Positions 34,551 through 46,293 of a stretch of DNA of 64,000 bases are shown in pieces. Origin of the DNA: Chaetomium olivaceum (taxonomy: Eukaryota > Ascomycota > Sordariomycetes > Sordariales > Chaetomiaceae); the NCBI GenBank assembly GCA_039881045.1, contig JAYWVB010000003.1, positions 186,001-250,000 on the forward strand, in the 5' to 3' direction. Below the pieces are notes generated by a model. That model made no database searches and was not told the origin of the DNA. It saw only the letters and a program-made list of their open reading frames with translations. The number at the start of each line of letters is the position of its first letter. Position 1 is the first letter of the stretch. The translations under genes and the position numbers were made by a program.

Positions 34551-36537
34551 ATGCCTCTCTTCATCCTCACCGAAACTAGCGCAGGGTAAGTGCATCTCGT
34601 TCAATTGCAGGAACAAGTCGCGATCGCATCCGCTCGGCACGTTCTTGCGTTGAATTGTCAACACCGATTGTTCTAACTCGCGCCTGCAGCTATGGCCTTT
34701 TCAAGGCGGCCGACAAGAAGCTGCTGGATTCCGACAACCTCAGTGAGCGTCTGTCCACCGTTGACAAGATTGTCAAGGAGTAAGTGCATCCCGCTGCGTG
34801 CGGACAAACCCACTTGTCGGTGTTCGTGTGCCAATACTCTGTAGGATCAAGTACAAGGAGTTTGCCAAGTTCGACAGCGCCGCGACCGCGCTCGAAGAAA
34901 TTGCTGGTGTGATTGAGGGCAAGGTCACGCCGAAGCTGGCCGGTCTCCTCAATGAGTTCAAGGACGAGAAGAAGATCACTCTGGCCGTGGCCGAGAGCAA
35001 GCTCGGCAGCTCGATCGTCAAGATTCCCGAGTTGAACATCAAGCCCATCTCCGACTCGTCGACCACCGACCTCTTCCGTGCCATCCGCCAGCATCTTCCT
35101 GAGCTCATCCCGGGCATGCTCCCAGAGAACTTCCAGGAGATGTCCCTGGGTTTGTCTCACTCGCTCTCGCGGCACAGACTCAAGTTCTCTCCCGACAAGG
35201 TCGATGTCATGATCGTGCACGCCGTTTCCCTGCTTGACGATTTAGACAAGGAGCTGAACACATATGCCATGCGCGTGAAGGAATGGTATGGCTGGCATTT
35301 CCCCGAGTTGGGCAAAATCTTGCCCGACAACCTGTCCTATGCCAAGGTCATCGTTACCCTGGGCCTGCGTTCCAACGCGACCGAAGCCGATCTGTCCGAA
35401 ATCCTGCCTCATGAGATCGAGACGGCCGTCAAGGCTGCTGCCGATATCAGCATGGGTACCGAGATCACCACGGAGGATCTCGAGAACATCAAGCTGCTTG
35501 CCGAGCAGGTCATCAGCTACTCCGAGTACAGGAGACAGCTCGCCGAGTACCTCGAGAACCGCATGAAGGCTATCTCCCCTAACATGACTGAGCTTGTCGG
35601 TGCTCTGGTCGGTGCTCGGCTCATCGCCCACGCCGGCTCCCTCATCAGCCTCGCCAAGAACCCTGGTTCTACTATCCAGATCCTCGGTGCTGAGAAGGCG
35701 CTCTTCCGTGCGCTCAAGACCAAGCATGCCACCCCCAAGTACGGTCTCATCTACCATGCTTCCCTGGTCGGCCAGGCTTCGGGCGCGAACAAGGGCAAGG
35801 TCGCTCGTCAGCTCGCTTCCAAGGTGGCCCTTGGTGTTCGCACTGATGCCCTTGCCGAATTTGAGGATGACGCGGATGATGAGACGCGCGCCAGCCTGGG
35901 TATCCGGGCCAGAGCCAAGCTCGAGAACAACCTACGGGTGCTAGAGGGCAAGCCGCTCTCCAAGGGCGTCTCAGTTGGCCCTAACGGCATCCCGCTCGGT
36001 GCTCCCTCCAAGTGGGACATCAAGGAGGCCCGCAAGTACAACATTGACGCCGATGGCCTTTCCGCCGAGGCGGAGGCGCCTAAGAAACCCCTCATTGAGG
36101 AAGTTGACGAGGAGATGGCTGGGCTTGACGTTGGGGCGGAATCTGATGAGGAGATGCAAGAAGCTCCCAGTAAAAAGGAGAAGAAAGACAAGAAAGAAAA
36201 GAAGGAGAAGAAGGACAAGTCGAAGAAGTCCAAGGACACGGAAGTTGCTGCGCCTGCCAAGATCACCGAGAAAGATTACGAGCGTCTTGCGAAGGAGGTT
36301 GGCATCTCGGTCTCCAAGTTCGCCCGCCGGTTCGAGAAGGGCCAGATCAAGGTGAACGCCGATGGCTCGGTAGAGGTCCTCAGCAAGAAGGACTCCAAGG
36401 CTCAGGAGGCCGAGGAGGAGGCGGTTGAGACACCCGTCAAGTCCAAGAGCTCGAAGCGCAAGCACGATGCCGAGGAGGAGACACCGGTTAAGGAGGAGAA
36501 GCCGAAGAAGAAGAAGAAGAAGTCCAGCAAGGAGTAG
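34551..36537 (+). CDS. NOP58: Nucleolar protein NOP58, box C/D snoRNP core, three exons
   Basis: Nop58 is the core box C/D snoRNP scaffold beside Nop56, Snu13 and fibrillarin, guiding rRNA 2'-O-methylation. Exons are 34551-34585, 34690-34779 and 34845-36537. The first reads MPLFILTETSAGYGLFKAAD across the splice. Domains in order: NOP5NT (1-70), NOSIC coiled-coil region (about 160-210), Nop domain (about 250-400, with TELVGALVGARLIAHAGSL and PKYGLIYHASLVGQ), then the Lys/Glu-rich KKE/D tail with long lysine runs. The protein is 605 residues and the frame is unbroken. A second box C/D factor, BCD1, lies 4.6 kb downstream, which may be coincidence. The NOP5NT start, the Nop domain and the lysine tail together exclude Nop56. 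Confidence 0.96.
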
Positions 36538-36986
36538 GCAACAACCTCTTCTGCTAGATCTATATCTTTTACTTGCTTCTCTGTATGATACACCTTCTGG
36601 CGTCCCGGCTGGTGGTTTTGGCGTTTGGATGGGCAAGAGAACGGCGTTTTGGGCGGATTGGTTGTGTGATTCATGCCGCACTCCAGTTTCGGGTGACGAA
36701 AAGGGAGGAACGGAGGCTAGTTGCTGGTGTGCTCTCCCAGGGGCACTTATTGTTAGCACGGCGAGGACAGACTCTACTGAGTAAGGTTATACAATTTGGT
36801 TTCAAGATCTCAATGTGTTGTGATTTCCCTGCCATGAAGATAGATATTCAACCTTATCGCGCTTATCGCCCTAAGTTGCTCCACTATAATTCCATTACCA
36901 ACTCGGTGTATTCCAGCAACCGCCAACCGGAGCTTCCCTTATTTCGGTCGCGATTGACCGCTCAAACTTTCAACACCTCCCACAAC

Positions 36987-37706
36987 ATGCCAGACTCCCC
37001 ACGTAGGCGGTCGCGGTCGCGATCGCCACCAAGGCGCCCAAAAGCCGGCGGTGGCTTTAAATGGAAGGACAAGCGCTCCGATGCAGACGACCGGCGCGAC
37101 GATCGAGGCCTACAGCGTGGCTACCGCGATCGCTCGCCCAGGAGAGACCGGGAGCGCGACCGCGATCGCGACTACGGAAGGGACAGAGACAGAGACAGAG
37201 GCGGGAACAGAGACCGGGACCGATCGCCCAGGCGAGACAGGAGTCGAGACCGCGATCGAGAGAGGAATAGGGACGAAGACAGGCCACGCCGCAACGACAG
37301 AGACCGCTCCCCACGGAACAACAGCAACCGCCCCACCGACCGCAGCGACCGCGAGCGCGACCGTGACAGAGACACCCAGCCCAAGTCCAAAAAACCGAAA
37401 CCCAGCCCCGCAACAACAGCAGCAGCACCACCTCCAGCAGCCGCAGCCGCAACAACAGCGCCGGGCGAGCAGATGATCCTGGTGACGGTCAACGACCGCC
37501 TGGGAACCAAGGCCCAGATCCCGGCTTTTCCGAGCGACACGGTCGGGCAGTTCAAGATCATGGTGGCGATGAAGGTCGGGCGGGAGCCGCATGAGATTTT
37601 GCTCAAGAGGCAGGGGGAAAGGCCGTTTAAGGATATGATTACGCTGGGGGACTATGGCGTGTCGAATGGAGTGCAGCTGGATTTGGAGGTTGATACGGGG
37701 GATTGA
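36987..37706 (+). CDS. RS/RD-rich protein with C-terminal Hub1/UBL5-like ubiquitin fold
   Basis: The N-terminal 150 residues are RS and RD/RE dipeptides (SPRRRSRSRSPPRRPK, later RDRERDRDRDY), as in splicing factors. An Ala/Pro linker precedes a ubiquitin-like domain at about 165-239: MILVTVNDRLGTKAQI, DTVGQFKIMVAMKVG, ITLGDYGVSNGVQLDLEV. The NDRLG start, the DTVG-FK segment and the LGDY turn match Hub1/UBL5, a noncovalent modifier of spliceosomal proteins. It differs from free Hub1: it carries the basic arm and ends DTGD instead of the double Tyr. No C-terminal di-Gly is present, so conjugation is not expected. I infer a splicing role with a built-in Hub1 module. The start at 36987 follows a CA-rich leader; 239 residues, no intron. 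Confidence 0.75.
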   Translation: MPDSPRRRSRSRSPPRRPKAGGGFKWKDKRSDADDRRDDRGLQRGYRDRSPRRDRERDRDRDYGRDRDRDRGGNRDRDRSPRRDRSRDRDRERNRDEDRPRRNDRDRSPRNNSNRPTDRSDRERDRDRDTQPKSKKPKPSPATTAAAPPPAAAAATTAPGEQMILVTVNDRLGTKAQIPAFPSDTVGQFKIMVAMKVGREPHEILLKRQGERPFKDMITLGDYGVSNGVQLDLEVDTGD

Positions 37707-38052
37707 TCATAGTTGGTGCGGGTGGTGGTGCGTGGACATCGGTGGCTATCGGCGGTGGTGGGCTGTATGTTATTAGTCTCGAGAATTATCTGTTGTTGGT
37801 CTTAAGCGCTGGCTGGGTCAGGATTACGGGAAGGTTGTTGCTGTATTGGAAAGGGCGTGAGCGTGCCGGCCTGTCGGGGATTGATCGAGCATATTCAGAA
37901 TCATGGGACTCATATTGGCTCATAAATAGGACATGCATCTTTACCGATACATCAGGTGCAAGTGATAGAATAAATAACTGCCTGACTCCAGTCGTTACTG
38001 ATACCTCCGCCCACCTTCCCACCGCTCAATGCATACACACATACAACACTCA

Positions 38053-40336
38053 TCACTCATCATCACTCATCCCCACCCCAACCCTCACTCTCCCATCCCC
38101 ATCCTCAACCTGCGCCCGCCGTCCCCGGAACGGCCTCCCCCTCCCACCACCACCACCACCACCACTACCAGCGTGACTGCCCCCCTGCGGAACCTTGATA
38201 AACAACTCCGGCCGTTCCTCACCACCACTCCCGCCACCACCTCCTCCCGCACCGCTACCAGGCCGGCCCAACTCCTCCCCGGTCGGAGGCCCTAGCTCCG
38301 TCTCAGTAAAACTCGGCGGTTTCTTCCTCGGCAGCGGCAGCGGCAGCGTCTGGCCCAGCCCCAGCCGCCGCCGGGCCCAGTGGGCCTGGCTCTGGCTCTT
38401 GTTGTCGTCGTCGTTGTCGAGGACGGTTGACTCGCTTGCGAGATCGCTGCGCGGGTGGTGGTGGTTTGGGCCGGGTCGGTCTTCTTTGGTGGTGGTCATG
38501 TCGGAGTCGCGGCGGGTGTTGTTGTGGGGAGGGTTATTGGATTCGTGTAGGTGGTGCAGTTCGGAGAGGGGGGAGGGGCGCGCGGGTGGTTGGCGGGTGA
38601 GGGGGGTGGATTGGTGTTGGTGTTGTTGTTTGGGCTGGATGGGGTATTGCTTTTCGATGTCTGGAGAGGGGTCGTTAGTGGACGGGATGGGAAGGGGGGA
38701 TAGGATTGGGGCTCACGGTCAACGCGGAGTTGTTTGCCTTGGGTTACATAGTGCTCTTTGAAGTCTAGAGGGTAAGGTCAGTAAGAGGTTCATTCCATAA
38801 GAAGGTTGTACGATGGGGGCGCTCACGGTCGATGCAGAGCTGCTCGGCGATGGTCTTTTGGTGACACTTGGGTTTGGAGCAACCATCTAGCTTGGTATTA
38901 GTCTTTCTTTTCCATGAGATAGGAAGCAAGGAATACTCACGAGTGCCGCAGAAAATAGCGAGCTCGTCGACGCATGCCTGGCATCCGTCGGAACGGCATG
39001 TATCTATCGTCTCGAATGTTAGTAATACATCGAGGTATGGCCGCTAGTTATTATTGGCAGCACTCACGCATGGAGCAAAAGGTTCCGACATCCTTAGGCT
39101 CAGGCGCCCAATCTCGAAGGTTATGGCAGTTCGGTTTGGCACAGCGATCTGATCAAGGTCAGCATGACTGGCACGACCAGTATCGAAACCTGCGACTCAC
39201 GGTCTTCGCAGTATGGCTCGAATTTGGCCGGCTTAGAACAATCCCGTACCCTGCAAGTGTGGCTCGAGCAGTGGCGGGAGCGATCTGCCTTGAAGGCGGT
39301 ACACTGCCGTACAGGGCATGACGCATCTAGGAATGTTAATCAACAGGTTTGCGGCAGGACAGCATGGCAGCTTACGATCAATGCAGTGGGCGAGGTACTC
39401 GTTCGTTTTGGTTGACAAATGTTTTGCCTCATTGCAGTTGTTCATCTGGCACTTGATGTCTGTGACGGTTAGTTATGGATCAAGGGCCTACCGGGAGATA
39501 GACCTACGGATTACACAGTAGGGATATTGGCCTTCGACGATAGTCCGGCAGCCCTTTGTGTTGCATTGATCTTGACAGTATCAGCAGCTGCTCTCTTTGG
39601 GCTATAAACGGTATGACTTACGCTCTGCACAGCAGTTACGTTGTTCTTGACGTAAGTTTGTGCATTCATCAGCCTGACAAGCATCTACTCGTCGTCAACA
39701 TACCACTTCACAGATTTAGCACCAAGAGTGATATACATACGCGCTTGGCAATATGTGGTCCCCTGGGATGCCCGTCTCCCTGGGCATCGTTGCAACGCGC
39801 ACTTGTCTACTCCCAGTCAGTATCCCCTATTCAAGAAACATACCGCACAAGGACGTACGGTCAGAGCAGACATCGAAGCGGGCATATTTCGGGACGGCGT
39901 TGGACAAGGGGTCAAAGTTGGGTTCGAGAAACTGGGCGCGAGCCTGGGTGCAATCCGCAATGGGGCATCTGGCGTCTAAACATCCTCAGTTAGCCGAAAG
40001 TTGAAACCATGGTGGGTTCCCGAGATGGCTTACGGATGGCGCAGACTGAGTCATGGGACGGCTTCTTGTAGACGCAACGTTCATCGCCGTGGAAGTGGAT
40101 GCAGGTGTCTACGGGGAGGTGAGTATTCCATGACTACCTATATAGGACGTAGAATGGAGCATACGAAGTTTGCAATAAGGGGAGACCTGGATAGCGTTGG
40201 AGTGTCGATGAGGAGGGGACAAGGGGATCCGGCCATTAGCAGCCCTCCGTTCGTCGAATGCTCCATCGGCAGTCTTGAACACAACCTCGTAGTTACACCC
40301 TTCACTCCGGCACTCGATTCTTCGGTTCATTTTCAT
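38053..40336 (-). CDS. Module-per-exon Cys/His-rich (putative zinc-binding) protein, 13 exons
   Basis: I know no named family for it. Coding-order exons: 40165-40336, 40034-40108, 39859-39975, 39741-39806, 39622-39684, 39508-39570, 39376-39459, 39201-39326, 39068-39148, 38941-39003, 38827-38886, 38717-38764 and 38053-38660. All 12 introns are phase 1 and split the same codon C|AY, a His; internal exons are all multiples of three. Each exon is one module C-x4-C-x(8-20)-C-x2-H, for example KCALQRCPGRRASQGTTYCQ, QCNTKGC..YCVIH, GCSKPKC..LCIDH. Exon 8 carries two modules; exon 12 has lost its Cys residues. That makes 12 Cys-bearing modules in about 340 residues, then a 200-residue His/Gly/Pro-rich tail. 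The repeating C/C/C/H quartet suits zinc binding (inference). Total 541 residues; no frame break. The start at 40336 is the first ATG in frame. Confidence 0.8.
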
Positions 40337-41176
40337 CCGCGTATTCGAGAGAAGCGATAAAGTATTCGGCAACAACAACAAAAGCGCATGATGGGAAGAA
40401 GAAAAGATTAATTAGGCTAGAAGCTCACCTCACTGTTTGATCTACAACCTAAAAAAAAACCTGACCCGGCTGAGCATCACAGCAGGAGCCGGGCGTCACG
40501 CTTTGCAGGCCACTTTTAGCGCATTTGCGCCACGAGACGCGGTACACGACCTGCTCTTCCATGTAAGCCATGTCTGTGGTCCTGATTGGTGCCGTGATGG
40601 CAGCCCGACAACATGATGGTTGGAGGCTGAGACACGTAAAACCAAGCTTAATGGGCGCGGGGTTGAAAGGCGCTGGGCCCCAGCAAACAGGCTGCAGCCA
40701 GTCCAGTCTCGTGGCTGCCACGCCCGGTTGGAGAGGGACGGGCAGGCATGACTTTCATGCGCATTTGGACATCAGTGTCCCACAAAATAAATAATGTTTA
40801 AGAAAAGTTAGAAAAAGTCAGATTCAATGAAAGTTCATAAACAAATTATTGTACTATAAAAAATGCTCACGCTATTCGTAGTAACTTCTGTAACTTTTAA
40901 TGTGCAAGTACTACCTTTATCGAAGTTCTGTGAAACTCGAAGATGGATCGAGGAATGTTGTCGCGTGGTGGGGTTGGTTTGGTGGGCTGACCGACCCACT
41001 CTTGTCTTGAGAGGAAGCTCTCCGACTGGTCACAAATACTGGGTCCGAAAAGTTGTGATAAGGCTTATCAGCGGTCGCATCTCGAGAAATATCGCCGAGC
41101 ATCTCTATCTATCGACAGAATAACCAATTGCACGCACCAAAGTCGCCGGATTGGGGAAACATTGGAATCCTTCACC
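40337..41176. promoter_or_regulatory. Divergent region between the Cys/His gene and BCD1
   Basis: No gene is visible. The stretch at 40790-40930 is AT-rich and may hold the promoters. Assignment is by position only. Confidence 0.35.
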
Positions 41177-42944
41177 ATGTCCGAGACAGTCCTCAGCACT
41201 CTGTGCAGCATTTGTCACACCGAACCGCCAAAGTATAAATGTCCACGATGTAACGCCCGCACTTGCTCGCTGCCGTGCATCCAGAAACACAAAGCCCGGG
41301 CCGACTGTGATGGTCAGCGAAATCCCAGGGCCTTTATGCCCTTGAACCAGCTCAAAACCGCCGCTGGAATTGACCACGACTTCAACTTCCTCTCATCCAT
41401 TGAGCGAGCCCGTGAACGAGCCGAAAAAGACGTGATCGAAGCGCGCCAGTTACTGAGCGAGAAGGAGCTGCGACCCCAGAACCAGGACAAAGTTTTCCAG
41501 AAGGTCTGGTACGGCGATGAGCTGCACCATGTCCCAGTTCAATCACAACCCTACAAAAAACATGGCCGACCGCAAGAGGCATCGGGGCTGATTGAGGGCT
41601 TCGACAAACATATCCGGCGGCGGCTGCGATACCTCGGCATTGAAGCCATCACGATGCCTAAGGGCATGGCCCGTTCGAGGGACAACAAGACGTCTTGGAA
41701 CAGGCGGACACAATCCATCAACTGGCGGGTGGAGTGGCTCGTCTATCACGCGTCCGACCTAGGTTTCTCAGGCCACAAAGACGACCAACAACCCCTCCGC
41801 ATTCTCCACAAAGCCCTCGAGGGCACTCCTCTCCACGCCGGGCTAGCAACCGCCCTCGATTGGCACCGCGGCCAGCTCGACCGCCAAAACCATGGCCAGC
41901 AGCCCGACCCGACCGAAACCGACAACGAAACCGACCCCGACGAGCCATCCTCCCCCCCACCCAAGAAACGCAAGGCCCTCCATCCCAACAATACCAGCAA
42001 CAAGAAGCAACAACCCCAATACCAATCATCCCCAACCCAAGACCCCTCAACATCCACCTGGCCCGCCGCTCCTTACACCTTCCAATACCCCTTCACCAGC
42101 GCCTGGTCACAAACCACAACCAGTCCCCACATCGACCGCACACTAGAAGAAGAACTCCTGACATGGGATTTCTACCTCGTCAGCGCAGCAGCCGGCTCCG
42201 GCTCCGGCCCCACCACTGCCAAAGACGACCGGCTTCGGAAAACAAACAAGACCATTCTGCCGCTCGGCGCGGCCGAGAGCCTCGCTAGTGCGCTGGCGGG
42301 CCGGACGGTGCTGGAGTTTCCTACTGTTGTGGCGATGCCTAAGGGGTGGGGCGTGCCGCAGGGGTATGTTGTCGGTGAGGAGGCGCGGAGGCGGCGGGGG
42401 GATGCTGGGGATGGGGTGGAAGGTCGAGGGGGAGAAAGTGGGGAGGGGTGGTGGTGGTGGTGGTGAGCGCAACAACAGCAACAAGAAGAGGGCGTTTGAA
42501 GGCGGTTACAAAGCTCGGGAGTGGGGTCAGAGGGGCGGTGCGACGGGCGGGTTTGGCAGGGGCGGGAAGAGACCCAGGCATGATATGAGGGGCTCTGGAC
42601 GGGCGGCTGTCGAGCAGCAGCAGCCAAGGGAGGAGGCTGAGGAGGGGGAGGTCCACAATGACGGTGGCGAGGTCATGGCCAGCACCGAGACAGCTGGCGG
42701 GAACGGGTCGCGGATGGATCTTGACTGGGAGGCTAGCAGCGTCACAGTTGGTCGAGAGGCTAGTATCGTACTCCCTCGGGAAGTTGATCATGGTAGGGGT
42801 GTTGCACTTGGCTGGGAGGCTGCCCGTAGTAGTGTTACGGTCGGCCGGGACGAGGAGGAGAATGGGGAGATACCAGACGGGCCCGGGGAGAGGAGGGTTC
42901 AGAGTGGGCTTGTTGATTATGGGTCGTCGGATGAGTCTGACTGA
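41177..42944 (+). CDS. BCD1: Box C/D snoRNA accumulation protein BCD1 (HIT zinc finger)
   Basis: Bcd1/ZNHIT6 is an assembly factor for box C/D snoRNPs with R2TP and Rvb1/2. The N-terminal HIT finger has the expected order CSICHTEPPKYKCPRC then CSLPCIQKHKARADC (residues about 10-45). A conserved core follows: HDFNFLSSIERARERAEKD, then GLIEGFDKHIRRRLRYLGIE, INWRVEWLVYHASDLGFS and the LLTWDFYLVS segment. The C-terminal third is Gly/Arg/Glu-rich. The frame breaks at the six-G run 42396-42401, where one G fewer joins EEARRRRG to the downstream ERNNSNKKRAFEGGYKAREW. Corrected length 588 residues. Near the C-terminus a 15-residue piece is duplicated (WEASSVTVGRE and WEAARSSVTVGRD). The start ATG has a CACCATGT context. 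Confidence 0.85.
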
Positions 42945-44931
42945 TCGAGACCGTTGTCTGTTTAAGACTTCATAGAGTTTTTTTGTATGCTGTCCGGGGA
43001 TGACGGCCTGATGTAATTTAGGATAGAAAATCCAGGACATAATACCCTACCCTACCTAGTATGGTAGGCAGTCTTATTATTTAATGATAACTGTAGATAG
43101 TGTTATATCTATAGCTCTGGACCGATGTGTGTGGATGGTCTTACTCCACTGATACCGATCAACTGCAATGCTGTGTTCATGTTACTTCATATGTCGACCA
43201 GCCCGTGTTAGTATTCAGCTGCTTTGAGCATCTAGAGAACTTGAGGCAGAGCTGACAACGGCAAAGAGAGAAGCATATCTTTAGCTACCGTCGAGTGAGC
43301 ATGTGACTGAGCATGTGAAGATATTCGAGTCTATCAAAACGCCGATCTCGATACCGTTTTTATATGATCCACTTCCTTCAACGGCGTGGGCTGATAACAG
43401 TGGAAAGACACTGTGCGCCATGCTCTTGAAGTATTTATTTTATCTACATGTCGGGTGTTGGCTCATCGGCCCACACTCCATCCGGAAGCGAGCCCCTTAG
43501 GACGGAATTTTGTGTCGTGATTCAGGCAATCTCGTCCTTCCGGCCCTGGCCGAGGGAAGCTGAGTCTGATGAAAACAGGGTCGTCGTCGTGGGTCTACGG
43601 CCCCGCTTTACGACGAATACCTACCCTACCTTTCGGGCCGACCAAGTTCTGAAAGGGAGGTTTTTTCGTCCCGATTTGTGGGCTGTCTTCTCGTCTCTCT
43701 CTAGTGGGTGGTGATGGAAAACTTCAATAGACGCCAATGATGACATCCTGCTCTGAGCATGCATCTCTCGGCCATTAGTCGATCGGTCAACCAAGATACA
43801 TGACGGTGCCCACGGTGCCAGTCCTGTCGCATCCGGGGGGGTCCAGAAGTTCTCAATTTTCGCCCTCGTCTCAGTAAAAAAGCCTGACATCGGATGGGTC
43901 GCAGGCGAATCAACCCGTCTGCTTCTGACATGTGAAAGCCGCCAAGGCCACGTTCGAGCGTTGCATCGGGGGCCATGCGGGTCGCAACGGAAACGGTATC
44001 CGTGCCTGCTTGCCATCGGTTTGTGGGTGGGGTCGTCGATTTGACATGCCACTGAACGGTGAATCATGTCCAAGGGAGCGAGCTCCGTCTTGAGGTCGGA
44101 GATGGTTAAAAATTAAGTACTTGTGATCATTGGACGGTTAATCATGCAAGGCCTCAATGGAATGTTGTGCCACAGATTAGTGATGACATCCTGATGATGA
44201 TTGCGCCACCATCACGGCAGTGGTGATGATACTTGCATCTTGGCCAACTCAGGAATAGCCTGGCCGGGTGCGATTGCCGGGTCTTACGAAGATCGCCAGG
44301 ACCGGTGAAGCTGCACGACATATTGACAGAAACCTTCACCGTGTTGCATATATGGCCGCTCCCGGAAACGGCCAGCGTTAAGAGCAATCACGATAAGCAT
44401 CCCTGAGGATAATACAGCTCTTCCGAGCTTCCGATCTTTGACCGGTACGGATCTGGACCCTCAGGCAAGGAGCTTGGGCCAGCTTTCACATGCCAACGGC
44501 GGGCAGGCTTATCTCTGCAAGCCAGGGAGGAAATTGGCTGGTTGAAGTTCTGACTGGTTGGGAGGGGCAATCAACCCCACCTTGGAACGCTGCAGAGGAC
44601 ATGGCGATAAAAAAAAGTGCCATCACGACTGGCCGTTTCCCGTGGGAAAGCACATGGGACTGGATCGAAACGGGTGCCCGAGGAGAGGGTGGCGTCGTAC
44701 CTGCTTGGTCGAGGCCTTTGCCTGCCCTTTTTAATAGCATTCCGGCTCTGCCCTCTCCTCATTCCCGATTCCCTCCCTCATCTCACATTCACTGCTTCGC
44801 TGATTCACCAATTGACTGATTCGTCTCGCTCGCAATTTTTAGAACTCTTTTGCTCACATCGCATTGAACTGAGAGAACTCACTCGGCTCACCAATCTTTA
44901 ATATCTACGATTCCCTCGAGTTAACAATACA
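42945..44931. other. Intergenic region upstream of the perilipin gene
   Basis: Nothing codes here with support. It holds a short CCCTACC run at about 43045-43055 and two TGATGACATCCTG words (43738 and 44180) that do not make complete snoRNAs. A TTTTTAATAGC near 44730 and the CT-rich leader after it are probably the perilipin promoter. Confidence 0.4.
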
Positions 44932-45632
44932 ATGGCCGAGTCCAAGACAGCCACTGTGCCCAACGGCGACTCGCCGCGTTCAACTACACTTCGTGTACGC
45001 CAGCATAGTATACCTACCTTGCAATTGAATGTACCACTAACGAAACCACGCAGCACCTCCTGACTCTTCCCGCTGTCCAGGATGGAGTCCGCGCATTCAG
45101 CGCCAACCCAGTCGGCAAGATGTCGATCCAGCTCACCAACTCGGCATACGACTTGGTCGGCGCCCCGATCCTCAACTTCCTCAACAAGCCGCTGGCCTAT
45201 GTGATCCCCTACGCCCAGCGGGCCGACGAGATCGGTGTCGAGGTGCTGAACAGGGTGGAGGAGAAGTACCCGGTGGTGAAGAAGCCCTCTTCTGAGCTCC
45301 TGAACGGGGCCAAGGAAGTCGCCGCCGTGCCGGTCAAGCATGTGACGGAGGTGTACAACGGTGCATACAAGAGGTCGGGCAGCAACCACTCGATTGCCAG
45401 CGTCAAGGCGGCCACCGAGACGGCGGCCATTGTGACTATCCAAAGCTACCTCTTCCTCATCCGCGAAACTCTCAAGCTCGGCCAGTCGTTCCAGATCACT
45501 CACTCGCTCACTCGCGCGGTGGATCAGCTAGAGGAGGCTCTGAAGCGCCAAAGCAGAAGCAACACGACCCACGCGGTCAATCACGACCAACCTGAGCCAC
45601 ACAACGCAGCCGAGCCCAAGGCATCGGTTTGA
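44932..45632 (+). CDS. CAP20-type lipid-droplet perilipin, two exons
   Basis: Fungal perilipins (CAP20, MPL1) coat lipid droplets and restrain lipolysis; in plant and insect pathogens they support appressorium turgor. Exon 1 (44932-44994) and exon 2 (45054-45632) join across a 59-base GTACGC..CAG intron to give SPRSTTLRHLLTLPAVQDGV. The PAT-like N-terminal segment continues LVGAPILNFLNKPLAYVIPY. A central amphipathic region with EVLNRVEEKYPVVKKPSSEL is followed by a helix-rich C-terminal half, TAAIVTIQSYLFLIRETLKL. Total 213 residues, typical for CAP20 proteins; no signal peptide, as expected for droplet targeting. No frame break. The family call is from remembered sequence resemblance. Confidence 0.8.
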
Positions 45633-46286
45633 GCGTGGTCATGAATATGGGTTCCAAACCGTCAATCTAGACGTTGCCGGCATGATTGCGGTCCATTGAA
45701 AGACCAGACTTGGGAGTGGCTGTCGTGTTTTTGTCTTTTTTGTCGTTTTTGTTCGGTTCGGTCGCGGGCGAAGGGAGGAGGAATTAAACAAACCTTTGGT
45801 CTGGCCAAGGAAGGGGATGGAATAGACACGGTACCATGCGCATGTAATTTACAAGCTCAAAAAATCGGAGAATGGAGTTGGACTTGAAATTAATTTTACA
45901 AAGCGGAATTGTATTGCAACAAAAAGGTGCAAGAAATGTGAGAGTCGCCGTCCATCTTTGGCCCAATCTTGGGGCTGATTGAGTATTCGTAACTCCTGAC
46001 CAACACCTGTTTTGCGATGTCTCGAAGCAGCCAGCTGTGGATCAGCACACTGAAATCCTCCATCTCGATTACCGGTGCATAATGTAAGCAACGCCACTAG
46101 CCGGATTGGGAAGCAACCTCACCCTTTGCCCCGCCAAAATTTGCCGCGATGTGATTTCTTACCTTAGCCTTAGTAATGAGGGGGCAGGCCAAGGGGAGGG
46201 AAAGTTGGTGATAATTTATAAAATGGAGCGTGTTCTTTGTCGTGGTTTGAAAATGCAGTTCTTCGCTCTAGTGTTCATTAGTTTTG

Positions 46287-46293
46287 TATAAAA
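46287..46293 (+). promoter_or_regulatory. TATA box (TATAAAA) of the pirin gene
   Basis: The box lies 26 bases before the first in-frame ATG (46319). A transcript starting 30-100 bases below it would begin at or past that ATG, which favours the ATG at 46562, preceded by a CA-rich leader. Confidence 0.55.

Noticed and set aside
43040..43060. CCCTACC run as a telomere relic
   Set aside because: Fewer than three units and no TTAGGG-type tandem array.
43738..44210. TGATGACATCCTG words as box C/D snoRNAs
   Set aside because: Box C and a CTGA are too close in the first and no terminal stem or proper D box spacing is present in either.
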